A DNA stretch of 64,000 nucleotides from Pseudomonadota bacterium (GCA_026399755.1 JAPLQI010000032.1:1-64000), one strand, 5' to 3'. Shown: positions 1-11,511, counted from the stretch's first letter. A program made the numbers and translations. The notes: generated by a model not told the origin, from the sequence alone.

Positions 1-176
1 ATATTGTAATTATAAATCAGTGAGTTGCGATTGATTAAAGATGTTGCCGCATGCCTTGAATAAAGGCAAGCGGCTTAAGTTGATAGGATTGGGTGAAAAG
101 TGCCTTGGAAACTGTAGCAGTTATATTTAGATTACAAAGATATTTTTTTTTCTTCCTTTAGAATTAATTAATTTTG

Positions 177-725
177 TCATTGGTGTAATTTATTTAGGCG
201 ATACAAGCAGTGTTCTTGCAAGAAATGGCCCTCTGGCACTTTAGGGTGCATAAAAGTGTCGGCATCGCGCTGCATGCCTAGTTTTTGCATCACGGCCTGT
301 GAACGCAAATTAGGCAGGGCAGTAAATGACACGATCTCATCCAATTGCAGGGTATTAAAGCCAAAATCTAAAGCTGCTCGAGCAGCCTCGCTGGCGTAAC
401 CCTTACCCCAATGCTCAAAAGCCAGCCGCCAGCCTATTTCTACACAGGGGGAGCATGGCAGTTCGGGAAGCGGAATATGCAGGCCGGTAAAGCCAATAAA
501 CTGCTGCGTTTCTTTCAGCTCCAGCGCCCAAAGTCCCCAGCCACGTTTGGCAATTGGCTGTGTTAGCCGCTCTTGCATCACCAAGCTGGCCGCTGTATCT
601 ATAGGCCCAAGCAGATATTCCATCACGCGTGGATCGCTGCTCATTTGGGCGAAAGCTTCAGTATCCGACGCCCGCCATTGGCGTAAGCACAAGCGCTCGG
701 TGGATAGTTCGATGATTTTTGGCAT
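177..725 (-). CDS. GNAT family N-acetyltransferase (RimJ/RimL-like)
   Basis: 182-aa ORF; LSTERLCLRQWRASDTEAFAQMSSDPRVMEYL and EIGWRLAFEHWGKGYASEAARAALDFGF are typical GNAT acetyl-CoA-binding features. Confidence 0.88.
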   Translation of the reverse strand: MPKIIELSTERLCLRQWRASDTEAFAQMSSDPRVMEYLLGPIDTAASLVMQERLTQPIAKRGWGLWALELKETQQFIGFTGLHIPLPELPCSPCVEIGWRLAFEHWGKGYASEAARAALDFGFNTLQLDEIVSFTALPNLRSQAVMQKLGMQRDADTFMHPKVPEGHFLQEHCLYRLNKLHQ

Positions 726-753
726 AGGATTAAATTTACATTGGTTTTGGATT

Positions 754-840
754 TTCGTAGGGTGTGCAAGTTGCTTTTCTTGCGCACCGCTCTTGTGACA
801 CTGCGGTGCGTAACGCCTACGGCGTTTTGCACCCTACGAA
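754..840. repeat. REP/BIME-like palindromic repeat, copy 1
   Basis: TTCGTAGGGTGTGCAAG...GCGGTGCGTAACGCCTACGGCGTTTTGCACCCTACGAA with inverted ends; near-identical copies at 1447-1510 and 11512-11590. Confidence 0.8.
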
Positions 841-901
841 GGTGAAGTTATTTTGATGGTTTATGCTGATGGATAAATAGCCGCTTATATGGGGAAAGAA
901 A

Positions 902-1447
902 ATGCCCAATTACCGCCGATATCAAGCCATCAGTACCTGTTATTTTTTTACGATAGTGACACATCAGCGGCAGATGATTTTAACTGATGAATTGTTTCGC
1001 AATACTTTACGAAAAGCAATATTGAAAGTGCGCGCTCAATATCCTTTTAAGATCGATGCTTGGGTATTACTTCCCGATCATTTACATTGTATTTGGACTT
1101 TACCCGCTGGCGATACAAATTTTAGTTTGCGTTGGAATTGGATTAAAAGCTTTGTGACGCGTCATATTGCTGATAAATATCAGCGAGCTGATTTACTTTC
1201 TGATTCTCGGCTTCATCGTGGCGAATCAACGCTGTGGCAAAGGCGTTTTTGGGAGCATGCCATTTTGAGTGAGGCCGATTATATTGCGCATATGGAATAT
1301 GTGCATATCAATCCTTTAAAGCATGGATTGGTCGCTCAAGTTAAAGATTGGCCTTATTCAACATTTCATCGTTTAGTGCGCGAAGGGGTTTATCCGCCTG
1401 ATTGGGCGGGGAGTGGCGACGATGTTTTATTTGATTTTGATAAGTAG
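902..1447 (+). CDS. REP-associated tyrosine transposase (RAYT; IS200/Y1_Tnp-like)
   Basis: MPNYRRYQAISTCYFFTIVTHQRQ..., LLPDHLHCIWTLP (HUH-type His motif), RRFWEHAI, YVHINPLKHGLV; flanked by REP-like repeats. Confidence 0.92.
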   Translation: MPNYRRYQAISTCYFFTIVTHQRQMILTDELFRNTLRKAILKVRAQYPFKIDAWVLLPDHLHCIWTLPAGDTNFSLRWNWIKSFVTRHIADKYQRADLLSDSRLHRGESTLWQRRFWEHAILSEADYIAHMEYVHINPLKHGLVAQVKDWPYSTFHRLVREGVYPPDWAGSGDDVLFDFDK

Positions 1448-1510
1448 TTTTTCTTGCTACACCATTTTGCCACGGTGCGTAACGCCTACGGCGTTTTGTA
1501 CCCTATGAAA
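1447..1510. repeat. REP/BIME-like palindromic repeat, copy 2 (directly after the RAYT stop, diverged)
   Basis: TTTTTCTTGCTACACCATTTTGCCACGGTGCGTAACGCCTACGGCGTTTTGTACCCTATGAAA aligns with copies 1 and 3. Confidence 0.75.
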
Positions 1511-1544
1511 GTACGCCCAAGGCAAGGATGGTGGGCTTCCCCAT

Positions 1545-1577
1545 AAAAAAAGCCAGCCCTCATCAGGCTGGCTTTTG
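1545..1577 (-). terminator. Rho-independent terminator of purL
   Basis: AAAAGCCAGCCTGATGAGGGCTGGCTTTTTTT on the minus strand, just downstream of purL. Confidence 0.85.
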
Positions 1578-1594
1578 CGTGGGCAGTGAAGCAA

Positions 1595-4500
1595 TTAGCC
1601 AACAAATTGACGTGCATTGCGGAACATACGCATCCATGCGCCGTCGTCGGTCCAATCGCTTGGGTGCCATGAGTTTTGCACGGTGCGGAATACGCGTTCT
1701 GGGTGCGGCATCATGATGCTGAAGCGGCCATCGGCGGTGGTGACACCGGCAATTCCCTGTGGGCTGCCGTTTGGATTAGCTGGATAAGCCTCGGTGGTTT
1801 TACCGTGGCTATCAACATAACGCATGGCGATTAAGGCTTTGTTAATATCGCCTTGCTGGCTGAAGTTGGCAAAGCCTTCGCCGTGCGATACCACTACAGG
1901 CATACGGCTGCCGGCCATTTCGCTGAAGAAGAGCGATGGAGATTTTGTCAGCTCAGCCATTACCAAGCGTGCTTCAAACTGCTCGCTTTGATTACGGGTG
2001 AATTTAGGCCAGTGTGCAGCACCGGGGATAATGCCGGAGAGATTCGCCATCATCTGGCAACCATTACACACGCCCAAACCAAAGGTGTCTGTGCGGCCAA
2101 AGAAGGCTTCAAATTGCGCGCGGGCCGATGCATTAAATAAGATCGATTTAGCCCAGCCTTCGCCTGCACCCAGAACATCGCCGTAGCTAAAGCCACCGCA
2201 AGCGGCCAAGCCTTGGAAATCTGCCAGTTGTACGCGGCCAGAAATCACATCGCTCATATGCACGTCAACGGCCGTAAAGCCTGCACGGGTAAAGGCCGCG
2301 GCCATTTCTACATGGCCATTCACGCCTTGCTCACGCAGCACGGCGATCTTAGGGCGAATACCGGTAGAGATATACGGCGCGGCGATGTCGATATTCTGAT
2401 CAAAGCTTAGCTTGGCGAATAAGCCTTTCTCGTGCTTATCGCTAAGGCGTGCATATTCCGCATCGGCACCGGCAGGATTATCCCGCAGGCGTTGAATGCG
2501 CCAGCTGGTTTCCGACCATGCTTTATGCAGATCAATGCGTGATTCTTCAAAGACCAAGCGATTACGCGCCTTGATTTTGAGCTTGTCGTCGTGGTTGGTG
2601 CTACCAATTACATGCAGCTCGGAGCGAATATCAACGTTCGCAAAGGCGGCAATCACGGCGGCAGTATCGGTGCGCTTCACTTGTAATACCGCGCCCAGCT
2701 CTTCGTTAAACAGCACGCCCATCACGCGGGCATTGGCATCACGAACCACGTCCTCAGCGGTGATTTCATCTTGCTGACGCTGGCGGCGACGACGCTCGAT
2801 ACACAGCTCGTCTACTTCCAAGGTCACGCCAACATGGCTGGCGAACATCATTTCAGAAATCGTGGCAAACAGGCCGCCATCAGAGCGGTCGTGGTATGCC
2901 AGCAATTTGCCTTCTGCATTGAGCTGCTGAACCGTAGCAAAGAAGGATTTAAGGTGCGGCACATTCACGATATCAGGCGCGCTATTACCAATCTGCTTAT
3001 AAACCTGCGCCAGTGCAGAGCCACCTAAGCGGCATTTGCCATCACCCAAGTCGATCAGAATCAGATCAGAATCAACGCCAGTTTGCAGCTCAGGGGTCAG
3101 CGTCTTGCGTACATCGGTGACCGGTGCAAAGGCAGAAATCACTAAGGACAGCGGCGCGACCACTTGCTTGGCGTCGCCTGCCTCATCCCAGACAGTCTTC
3201 ATTGATAATGAATCTTTACCGACCGGAATCGATACACCCAGCTCGCGGCAAAGCTCTAAGCCGACAGCTTGTACGGTGTCATAAAGATTAGCGTCTTCAC
3301 CTGCATGGCCAGCAGGGGCCATCCAGTTAGCAGAAAGCTTAACATCAGATAGCTGACGAATTGGCGCAGCGGCAATATTGGTCAGCGCTTCACCCACCGC
3401 CATACGGCCAGAAGCCGGGCCAGAAATCAGCGCCAGCGGCGTGCGCTCGCCCATCGCCATGGCTTCGCCTAAATAGCTATCGTAAGCCATGGCGGTCACG
3501 GCCACGTCAGCCACCGGTACTTGCCAAGGGCCAACCATTTGGTCGCGAGCGGTAAAGCCGCCCACGGTGCGATCGCCGATATTAATCAGGAAAGATTTAT
3601 CGGAAACGGAAGGCAAGCGCAATACGCGGTAAGCGGCTTCTTTCAGCTCCAAATCAGAAGCGTCAAAAACAGCCAGCTCAGGCGTAATACGGCTCACGTC
3701 GCGTGTCATTTTGGGTGGCTTGCCGAGTAAGACATTCATCGGCATATCGACAGGCTTGTTCTCGAAATGATCATCAGCCAAGACCAGATGCTTTTCGTCG
3801 GTAACACGGCCAACCACGGCAAACGGGCAACGCTCACGTTCGCAAATCGCTTCAAAAGCCAGCAAATCTTTAGGATCGATCGCCAATACATAACGCTCTT
3901 GGCTTTCGTTCGACCAGATTTCCTTAGGCGCCATGCCTTTTTCTTCGATATTGACTTTGCGTAGATTAAATACCGCGCCTTGGCCTGCATCATTCACCAG
4001 CTCTGGGAAGGCATTAGAAATACCACCCGCGCCTACATCGTGAATCGACAACACTGGGTTGTTTGCACCCAGCTGCCAGCAGCGATCAATCACTTCTTGC
4101 GCACGGCGTTGGATTTCTGGGTTGCCGCGCTGTACTGAATCGAAATCCAGATTGGCTGCATTATCCCCAGTTGCCATTGAGCTGGCCGCGCTGCCGCCCA
4201 TACCAATCAACATGCCGGGGCCGCCGATTTGGATGAGGAGCGAGCCATCAGGCAAGCCGTTTTTCTTAACGTGCAGGGCGCTGATATTGCCTAAACCACC
4301 GGCAATCATAATCGGCTTATGGTAGCCACGACGCTCGCCGTTCAGGTCTTCTTCAAAGGTGCGGAAGTAACCACAAATATTAGGGCGGCCAAATTCATTA
4401 TTAAATGCGGCAGCGCCAATCGGGCCTTCGATCATGATATCCAGCGCGCTGGCAATACGATCTGGCTTGCCGTAAGGCTGAGCTTCCCAAGGCTGCTCGG

Positions 4501-5632
4501 CCCCCGGAATGTTTAAGTTGGATACGGTAAATCCTGCCAAGCCAGCCTTAGGCTTAGAGCCACGGCCCGTTGCGCCTTCGTCGCGAATTTCACCACCCGA
4601 GCCGGTTGCGGCTCCGGCAAACGGCGAAATAGCTGTTGGGTGGTTATGCGTTTCCACCTTCATTAAAATATGCGTTTGTTCGGTGCTGAATGCGTATTCG
4701 GCGCTGCCTGCTTGTGGATAAAAGCGGCCGATTTCTGCGCCTTCAATCACCGAAGAGTTATCCGAATAAGCCACGACCGTGCCCGCTGGTGCCGCTTTAT
4801 GCGTTTCGCGAATCATGCCAAACAGGCTGTAATCTTGTTTCTCGCCATTGATAATAAAATCGGCGTTAAAAATCTTGTGGCGACAGTGCTCAGAATTAGC
4901 CTGCGCAAACATGGTCAGCTCAACGTCAGTGGGGTTACGGCCCAGCTTGTTGAAGTTTTCTACCAAGTAATCAATTTCATCATCGCTCAGTGCCAAGCCA
5001 AATTCGCTATTGGCTTTGACCAACGCGGTTTTGCCACCACCGAGGATATCGACAGTCAGAAAAGGCTTAGGCTCAAAGTGGCGGAATAAGTCACGGCCAG
5101 CCTCCAAGCTACTAAATACTTCTTCGGTCATTCTGTCGTGAATCAAGGGGAGAAGCAGGCTTTGTTCTGCTGCTGATAAGGGGCTGCCGCCTTCCTTGCT
5201 GGCGTAAATCACGACGCCGCGCTCAATACGTTGGATATTTTTCAAACCACAATGCTGAGCAATATCGGTGGCTTTCGACGACCAAGGAGAAATTGTCCCC
5301 AAGCGCGGCAATACCATAATCAGGCTACCGACGGCTAAGTCAGGCTGAGCGGGCTCGCCATAGTGCAGAATCTTGCTGAGGATGGAGTTTTCATCTTCCG
5401 TCAGCGCAGCGCTGGTTTCGGCAAAGTGCCAATACTCAGCATAAATCTGCGCGGAAATACCCTTAGCAGCGAGAGCGGCGGTCAGTTTTTCGACCCGGAA
5501 AGATGAAAGCGCGGTACCGCCGCGCAATTGGAGAACGTCAGCCATGTCTTTGATCTTTGATAGGTAAGCCTCGGGAAGTCGCAATGATACCCAAAAACGA
5601 CTCATTTCGCCTCGAATATCGGCAAAGTTCAC
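1595..5632 (-). CDS. purL: Phosphoribosylformylglycinamidine synthase (FGAM synthase)
   Basis: 1345-aa [38 protein letters not shown]-terminal glutaminase GVCNGCQMM...PHPERVFR. Confidence 0.98.
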   Translation of the reverse strand: MNFADIRGEMSRFWVSLRLPEAYLSKIKDMADVLQLRGGTALSSFRVEKLTAALAAKGISAQIYAEYWHFAETSAALTEDENSILSKILHYGEPAQPDLAVGSLIMVLPRLGTISPWSSKATDIAQHCGLKNIQRIERGVVIYASKEGGSPLSAAEQSLLLPLIHDRMTEEVFSSLEAGRDLFRHFEPKPFLTVDILGGGKTALVKANSEFGLALSDDEIDYLVENFNKLGRNPTDVELTMFAQANSEHCRHKIFNADFIINGEKQDYSLFGMIRETHKAAPAGTVVAYSDNSSVIEGAEIGRFYPQAGSAEYAFSTEQTHILMKVETHNHPTAISPFAGAATGSGGEIRDEGATGRGSKPKAGLAGFTVSNLNIPGAEQPWEAQPYGKPDRIASALDIMIEGPIGAAAFNNEFGRPNICGYFRTFEEDLNGERRGYHKPIMIAGGLGNISALHVKKNGLPDGSLLIQIGGPGMLIGMGGSAASSMATGDNAANLDFDSVQRGNPEIQRRAQEVIDRCWQLGANNPVLSIHDVGAGGISNAFPELVNDAGQGAVFNLRKVNIEEKGMAPKEIWSNESQERYVLAIDPKDLLAFEAICERERCPFAVVGRVTDEKHLVLADDHFENKPVDMPMNVLLGKPPKMTRDVSRITPELAVFDASDLELKEAAYRVLRLPSVSDKSFLINIGDRTVGGFTARDQMVGPWQVPVADVAVTAMAYDSYLGEAMAMGERTPLALISGPASGRMAVGEALTNIAAAPIRQLSDVKLSANWMAPAGHAGEDANLYDTVQAVGLELCRELGVSIPVGKDSLSMKTVWDEAGDAKQVVAPLSLVISAFAPVTDVRKTLTPELQTGVDSDLILIDLGDGKCRLGGSALAQVYKQIGNSAPDIVNVPHLKSFFATVQQLNAEGKLLAYHDRSDGGLFATISEMMFASHVGVTLEVDELCIERRRRQRQQDEITAEDVVRDANARVMGVLFNEELGAVLQVKRTDTAAVIAAFANVDIRSELHVIGSTNHDDKLKIKARNRLVFEESRIDLHKAWSETSWRIQRLRDNPAGADAEYARLSDKHEKGLFAKLSFDQNIDIAAPYISTGIRPKIAVLREQGVNGHVEMAAAFTRAGFTAVDVHMSDVISGRVQLADFQGLAACGGFSYGDVLGAGEGWAKSILFNASARAQFEAFFGRTDTFGLGVCNGCQMMANLSGIIPGAAHWPKFTRNQSEQFEARLVMAELTKSPSLFFSEMAGSRMPVVVSHGEGFANFSQQGDINKALIAMRYVDSHGKTTEAYPANPNGSPQGIAGVTTADGRFSIMMPHPERVFRTVQNSWHPSDWTDDGAWMRMFRNARQFVG

Positions 5633-5907
5633 GAACTATATGGGTGGTTTAGCAGGGCATGCTGACTTATGAAAGGAGTTTTCTTGGTTTTGCTTACTGT
5701 TAGTTTGGGGAAATATTTTAATATGCTTAAGCTGTTGTTGTGGCATAGATATGAAAGGCTGTTGATAGCGTCTTGAAAATTTAGGGATTTAACTTTCTGT
5801 ACGAATCAAAAATGCCAGATTGCTGCACGGTAAAATCAAAGGCTTATGAGTGCTTTATTTATAAAAAATTGATTGGTGCAGGGGTTGGAACATAATAATT
5901 AGAGCGT

Positions 5908-5942
5908 AAAAAGGGCAAAGTCATTCCGACTTTGCCCTTTTT
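5908..5942. terminator. Bidirectional Rho-independent terminator-like hairpin
   Basis: AAAAAGGGCAAAGTCATTCCGACTTTGCCCTTTTT perfect stem with flanking A/T tracts. Confidence 0.75.
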
Positions 5943-6099
5943 GTTTGAAACTTAGGCGCTGATTAATTCACGTCACCAAACCCAATTAAACAGTGAGGGA
6001 TTAGCGAGTTAATTGTGCTTAAATTATTACTTTTATGAAAAATAGATATGATTACTTCAACCTACAGGGCCAGATCGACCCTACAGGAGATTTGCTTTC

Positions 6100-8661
6100 T
6101 TAGAACGAGTACTTAACGCCAACTTGGTAAAAGGTGCCGCGTGCTGTATATAACGGAGCAAACCCAGGTGCAGAAAACGTTCCAGCGGCCACACCCGAGA
6201 ACTCAGGCATACGGTCAAATACGTTCTTCACCGCTGCATCAATCCTCAGATTTTTGATACCGGTGTAAGCCAGCGTCAGATCAACCTCGGAGTAACTAGC
6301 AACATGGGGAGCTTCTGGATCGTAGTTCGCCTTATCGTCCGGGCTGGCATTAACGTCTTGGAAGCTGGCCGTAGTACGCACAGCTGCCCCACCTGTCCAA
6401 CCGCCATGCTCTACATCGAAGCGGAAGGTATTACGCCATTGTGGCGAGCCATAGGTATCAACCCATTCTTCCATCGACCCCGTATCGTTTGATTTTTTCA
6501 AACTGACGTAATAGGTGTTGTTATTGCTGAAGGTGAATGTTGCTAGTGAAGTCGGAAAGCGCAGCTTCATATCGGTATCAATACCGACATTCTCTTGCTT
6601 GTTACGGTTTTTCTTCTTCTGCGTCATCATCCAGCCATACTCGGCGCTAGGGGCAATCTGACCTGCTTGCAGTGCTTCAAGGTATGTTTGATCAGAAATA
6701 ACATCATCTTTCTTGACCATCCACCAGTCCAGCGAGCCGCTAAATGGACCCGCCTCACCCACTATGCCTAGATTGATCGACTGACCTTTTTCGGGTTTCA
6801 GCTCAGCATTGCTACTTGTAGTGCGCTGACCATTAATGCCATTTTTCTTGCAATCAGCTAGATCGGCAGCATTCAGGTTTGGAATGTAATCACACTCTGC
6901 ATCTGTAAAGGTATGCGCGCCTTGTGATGGACCTTGATACAAATCCTGCAGCGTAGGCATGCGGAAGCTTTCGGAGTACGAAGCGCGAAACATCAGGTTT
7001 GAAATAGGCTGGAAACGTGCCGCCAAACGTGGTGAAACTTTGGAATGCCCCCCTTGGTAGCTGTCGTAACGCAATGCAGCTTGCAGCTCAAGCGATTCGA
7101 GAACCGGGGCAATAACTTCCCCAAAGATCGCTTTACCCGTGCGTGAGCCTTCGGTGACAACCTGCTTGATCGAACCATAAACTTGGTCGTTTTGCTGTAG
7201 CTGATCAGGAACGTCTGATAGCTTCTCATGCGTCAAGCTGGTGCCGACCGCAAATACAACTGCGCCACCGGCCAGTTTCAGACCCGTTTCACCGCTAATT
7301 TTGGTATCAAAAAACGCTTGTTCCAGTTTGGCTTCACGCTGAGACAAAATCTTCAGGCTATCAACCATCGATTGATTGTTGTTCATTGAAGTTGGATCAA
7401 TTTGCTGCTTAGCTAGCGCATCAAAGAACTTACCCTTATGCACCCCGCTATCACTATTTGTGTTACGGCTTACCCCATAACCCCCTGCTATGCTCCAGTC
7501 AAAATCAATAATTTGACCATCAACCCCGAGCACAACATGACTAAGCGTATTTTCTTTTTCCGAAATACGTCGCCCCGGCTGCATAAAACGACCGTTAAAG
7601 TAAACTTGCTTCGCTGGGTCGGTTGTCACCGCGCCAGTACTGTCGATCATCTGGCCATTTTTGTAATATGGCATGCCACCTGGTGCAGGGTGCCCTTCAA
7701 ATCGATCTTTGCTCTCTGTGTAGAGGTATTGAGCATAGGCCTGTGTCGTCTCGTTAAGTTTAACGCGACCGAGTAACATCAGGTTTTTGCGGTCAGCACC
7801 CGTACTTAATGTCAATACATCTTGGTTAAAGTCGTAAGCACACTGACCATTGCTCCTGAGTAACTCAGCTGGGCAGCCAGGTGCAACTTGCTGCCATTTT
7901 TTATTAATTAGAACATTGCCATAAGGAGACAAACCGCTACGAGAATCTTTGCCACCAAAACGGCGATAATCTGCTGTTTTTGAAATCTCTCGGTCTTTGG
8001 TATAAATCGGATCGCGTTTTAAAACATCAAACGATCCAAATACATTAAAGCCTTGCTCATCAAGGTCACCATAACCGCCCGTTATACCTGCTGTTTTTTC
8101 GGTGCCATCACCACGGCTGGATTGGCCAAATGAGCTGCGAATCTCACCGCCCTGATAATTTTTCTTGGTAATAAAGTTCACGACACCAGCGACTGCATCG
8201 GCGCCATAAATGGCAGAACCACCGTCCTTAAGTATGTCCACACGCTCGATGCCAGACATCGGTAGGGCGTTAATATCAAAAGATTCACCACCAGTCATCG
8301 CGTGCTTGGGCAAACGATGGCCATCCAGCAGGATCAAGGTATTACTACTGTCCAAGCCACGCATGCTGATAAATGCACTACCCGAAGCGGACGGATAGTT
8401 CGATTTTTGCTCGTAAGAATCATCAAAATCGAGGCTGGCCACGTTTTTAACGACTTCCTGTACCGTGGTTGCGGCTGTTTTTTCCAGCGCTTTACGGTTT
8501 AGTGTTTCTACTACGGCTGCACCCTCTTTCTGAATGCGCTTAATGCTTGAGCCCGTTACTTCAACACGTTGAACTTTGTTAGGAGCATCTTCTGCTGCAG
8601 CAATAGATACATAGCTGATGCTGGCAATTGCTAAGGTTAGTGCTTTTAAAGGGAATTTCAT
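6100..8661 (-). CDS. TonB-dependent outer membrane receptor
   Basis: Signal peptide MKFPLKALTLAIASISYVSIAAAED, plug domain (MRGLDSSNTLILLDGHRLP, IERVDILKDGGSAIYGADAVAGVVNFITKK), C-terminal beta-strand ending YQVGVKYSF. Confidence 0.95.
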   Translation of the reverse strand: MKFPLKALTLAIASISYVSIAAAEDAPNKVQRVEVTGSSIKRIQKEGAAVVETLNRKALEKTAATTVQEVVKNVASLDFDDSYEQKSNYPSASGSAFISMRGLDSSNTLILLDGHRLPKHAMTGGESFDINALPMSGIERVDILKDGGSAIYGADAVAGVVNFITKKNYQGGEIRSSFGQSSRGDGTEKTAGITGGYGDLDEQGFNVFGSFDVLKRDPIYTKDREISKTADYRRFGGKDSRSGLSPYGNVLINKKWQQVAPGCPAELLRSNGQCAYDFNQDVLTLSTGADRKNLMLLGRVKLNETTQAYAQYLYTESKDRFEGHPAPGGMPYYKNGQMIDSTGAVTTDPAKQVYFNGRFMQPGRRISEKENTLSHVVLGVDGQIIDFDWSIAGGYGVSRNTNSDSGVHKGKFFDALAKQQIDPTSMNNNQSMVDSLKILSQREAKLEQAFFDTKISGETGLKLAGGAVVFAVGTSLTHEKLSDVPDQLQQNDQVYGSIKQVVTEGSRTGKAIFGEVIAPVLESLELQAALRYDSYQGGHSKVSPRLAARFQPISNLMFRASYSESFRMPTLQDLYQGPSQGAHTFTDAECDYIPNLNAADLADCKKNGINGQRTTSSNAELKPEKGQSINLGIVGEAGPFSGSLDWWMVKKDDVISDQTYLEALQAGQIAPSAEYGWMMTQKKKNRNKQENVGIDTDMKLRFPTSLATFTFSNNNTYYVSLKKSNDTGSMEEWVDTYGSPQWRNTFRFDVEHGGWTGGAAVRTTASFQDVNASPDDKANYDPEAPHVASYSEVDLTLAYTGIKNLRIDAAVKNVFDRMPEFSGVAAGTFSAPGFAPLYTARGTFYQVGVKYSF

Positions 8662-9015
8662 CTTTGTGTATCCTCGGGTAGAACTTGTTTTTTTGATTGC
8701 GTGTGGCCGAAAAAAAGCACGTAACCCGATCGTAACAATTGCCTAGGTAATATTCCCGTATTAAACGTAAATATGTGTAGTTTGTTGCGCATCTATGACA
8801 CATAAGGCAATGAATCACCTTGATTTTGGCTAAAGGCTGCATGTGGGCTTGATTAACACAGGGGTGGGGTGAAATCAGGAGTCAGTGAATTGCGCAATAT
8901 GGGCAAAGTGCGTGGCTGGTTTCGCTAAGTGATTGACCCTACACTCGCCTTGCTCAATACGAGTGCGATGTTTCTTTAGCTAAATACATAAAATGATAAA
9001 AATGGAGCAGACCAG

Positions 9016-11499
9016 ATGACGCAGCCAGCGGGTGCACATATACAGTTGAAGTGGGAATGCCTGACTAATCATTACGAGGGTGATCACTTTTTAGCCGAGC
9101 TGACGATTACTAATCTGTCGGATGTGGCTTTAAGCGGGCAAGATTGGGCGATTTATTTCAATACCTGCCGCAAGATTAAGCCAGAGACGGTGCAAGGCGG
9201 CGTGGTGATGGAGCATGTAAACGGCGACGTTTCGCGCTTTATTCCCGCAGCGGATTTTGTGGGCTTGCCTGCGGGCGCATCGATGGTGGTTCGCTATCAG
9301 GGGATTTTCTGGGTAATTAACGAAACTGATGCGCCACTGGGTTTTTATATTGTTTATGGCAATGCGGTGGCTGATGCGATTGGCGATCCGGAGATCGTGC
9401 CTTTTAGCCGCCCGGAGCAATGTAATCGTAATTTAGTAGATGCTGTGCCTTTGATGACGCCTGCATTACGCTTTGCTGAGAACCAAACACTTACGCTCTT
9501 GCCTAGCGATGCCGTTGGCAAGATTACGCCAACACCGCTCGAGGCGCGTTGGGATGCGGGTCAGTATCTGATTACGGCGGCAACTTTGATTGTGCATGGC
9601 GAAGCGCTGGCTAAAGAAGCGGCCTTTTTGCGTGCTGCTTTGTGCGATGTATCAGGCGTGGAGCTACAAAGAGCCAGCCGTGGTGCGGGCATTATCTTGC
9701 AAGTGGCTAAGGTGGATGTGCCCCAGAGTGGCGCGCCGCTAGAGGCTTATAGCTTAGAAATTAGCGCGACAGGAATTGTGATTAGCGGTGCAAGCGCGGC
9801 AGGCGTGATGAATGGGATTCAATCGCTGCGTCAGCTTTTACCCGTAGATAGCTATCTTAATCCACAGGCTAGCTTGGCCGTGCCTTTCGGCTATGTGATT
9901 GATGCACCCCGTTTTGCTTATCGCGGCATGCAGCTGGATGTGGGGCGTAATTTCTCTAGCAAGGAAACGGTGCTGCGCCTTTTAGATTGCATGGCTTTAT
10001 ATAAGCTGAATAAATTCCACTTTCATTTAACTGATGATGAAGGCTGGCGTTTAGAGATTCCATCCCTGCCCGAGTTAACCGAATTCGGTTCCTTGCGTGG
10101 CTTTAGTCCTAATGAAGAAAGTAGCTTGCTGCCAAGCTTTGGCTCGGGCGCTGTAGTGCAAGGTTCGGCGGGGACTGGTTTTTATAGCCGTGCCGATTTT
10201 ATCGAAATCTTGCAATTTGCTACCGCTCGCCATATCGAAGTAATCCCAGAGATCGACGTGCCAGGCCATGCCCGCGCCGCAATCAAGGCGATGGAATTGC
10301 GTTATGAGCGTTTAAAAGCGGCGGGCGATTTGGTGGGGGCAGAAGAATATCTGCTTAGCGATTTCAACGATCAATCTAAATATGAATCGGTGCAGCTGTG
10401 GCACGATAATGTGATGTGTATCGGCCAGGAATCTTGCTACCGCTTTATTGAAACGGTGTTGGTGGATATGAAGGCGATGTTTGCCGAGGCAGGCGCACCG
10501 CTCACCACCATGCATACCGGTGGCGATGAAGTGCCTCACGGCGCATGGGAAGGCTCGCCTGTGTGTCAGGCATTTATGCAAGAGCAGGGTATTACTTCGA
10601 TTCAGGCCTTACAAAATTATTTCCTTGCCCGTTATCGCACCCTGCTGCAAAAACATAATCTGGTATTCGGCGGCTGGGAAGAAATTGCTTTATCTAAGCA
10701 AGACGGCAAGCACGGCCCGAATCCAGAATTTGTGGATGCCAAATTCCAGCCCTATGTTTGGAATAATGTCTGGGGCTGGGGGCAGGAGGATTTTGCTTAT
10801 CAGCTTGCCAATGCAGGCTATCAAGTGGTGCTGTCGAATGTGACAAATCTGTATTTCGATTTGTCCTACGCGAAAGACCCGCAAGAGCCGGGCTATTACT
10901 GGGGGGGGGTTATTGAAACGCGCGGCGCTTATGAATTCTGCCCGTTGGATATTTACACTACCGCTACGGTTGATCTGTTTGGTAATCCGCTTAATGCGGA
11001 TAGTCTTGCCAAAATGCAGCGCCTGACGCCTGAGGGCACTAAAAATATTTTGGGAATGCAGGGCCAGCTTTGGGGCGAAAATACACGTAGCCAAGAGCGA
11101 GTTGAATACCTTGCGATGCCACGAGTGATTGCGCTGGCAGAGCGTGCTTGGGCAGCGGACCCGGGCTGGACCAAGATGAGCGACGTGGCCGCACGCTCTG
11201 CAAAAATGGATGCAGATTGGAATCAATTTGCTAACCGCTTGGGCCAGCGCGATATGCCGCGTTTGGATGGTTTTTTAGGTGGCTACGGCTACCGGATTCC
11301 CTTGCCGGGCGTACAGCGTGTGGATGGCAAGCTTGCGCTGAATATATCTGCGCCGGGCTTGGCTTTGCGTTACACCTTGGATGGCAGCGAGCCAACGGTT
11401 GAATCGGCGCTGTATACCGAGCCGTTTGCAGCAGATGGGGCCGTAAAAGTTGCAAGCTTTAGCCGTACAGGGCGTAAGAGTAAGACGGTCGTAGCTTAA
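9016..11499 (+). CDS. Beta-N-acetylhexosaminidase / chitobiase (GH20 with CHB_HEX-type domains)
   Basis: N-terminal IQLKWECLTNHYEGDHFLAELTITNLS; GH20 catalytic HTGGDEVPHGAWEGSP; C-terminal LRYTLDGSEPT chitobiase C-domain. Confidence 0.95.
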   Translation: MTQPAGAHIQLKWECLTNHYEGDHFLAELTITNLSDVALSGQDWAIYFNTCRKIKPETVQGGVVMEHVNGDVSRFIPAADFVGLPAGASMVVRYQGIFWVINETDAPLGFYIVYGNAVADAIGDPEIVPFSRPEQCNRNLVDAVPLMTPALRFAENQTLTLLPSDAVGKITPTPLEARWDAGQYLITAATLIVHGEALAKEAAFLRAALCDVSGVELQRASRGAGIILQVAKVDVPQSGAPLEAYSLEISATGIVISGASAAGVMNGIQSLRQLLPVDSYLNPQASLAVPFGYVIDAPRFAYRGMQLDVGRNFSSKETVLRLLDCMALYKLNKFHFHLTDDEGWRLEIPSLPELTEFGSLRGFSPNEESSLLPSFGSGAVVQGSAGTGFYSRADFIEILQFATARHIEVIPEIDVPGHARAAIKAMELRYERLKAAGDLVGAEEYLLSDFNDQSKYESVQLWHDNVMCIGQESCYRFIETVLVDMKAMFAEAGAPLTTMHTGGDEVPHGAWEGSPVCQAFMQEQGITSIQALQNYFLARYRTLLQKHNLVFGGWEEIALSKQDGKHGPNPEFVDAKFQPYVWNNVWGWGQEDFAYQLANAGYQVVLSNVTNLYFDLSYAKDPQEPGYYWGGVIETRGAYEFCPLDIYTTATVDLFGNPLNADSLAKMQRLTPEGTKNILGMQGQLWGENTRSQERVEYLAMPRVIALAERAWAADPGWTKMSDVAARSAKMDADWNQFANRLGQRDMPRLDGFLGGYGYRIPLPGVQRVDGKLALNISAPGLALRYTLDGSEPTVESALYTEPFAADGAVKVASFSRTGRKSKTVVA

Positions 11500-11511
11500 A
11501 GCTGAGGGCGT

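Noticed and set aside
4670-5089. 139-aa forward ORF inside purL
   Set aside because: Antisense to a confidently identified purL; no recognisable family; typical of shadow ORFs in long genes. The many other short ORFs opposite purL are rejected for the same reason.
10690-11226. 178-aa minus-strand ORF opposite the GH20 gene
   Set aside because: Composition and lack of motifs indicate an antisense shadow ORF of a conserved enzyme.
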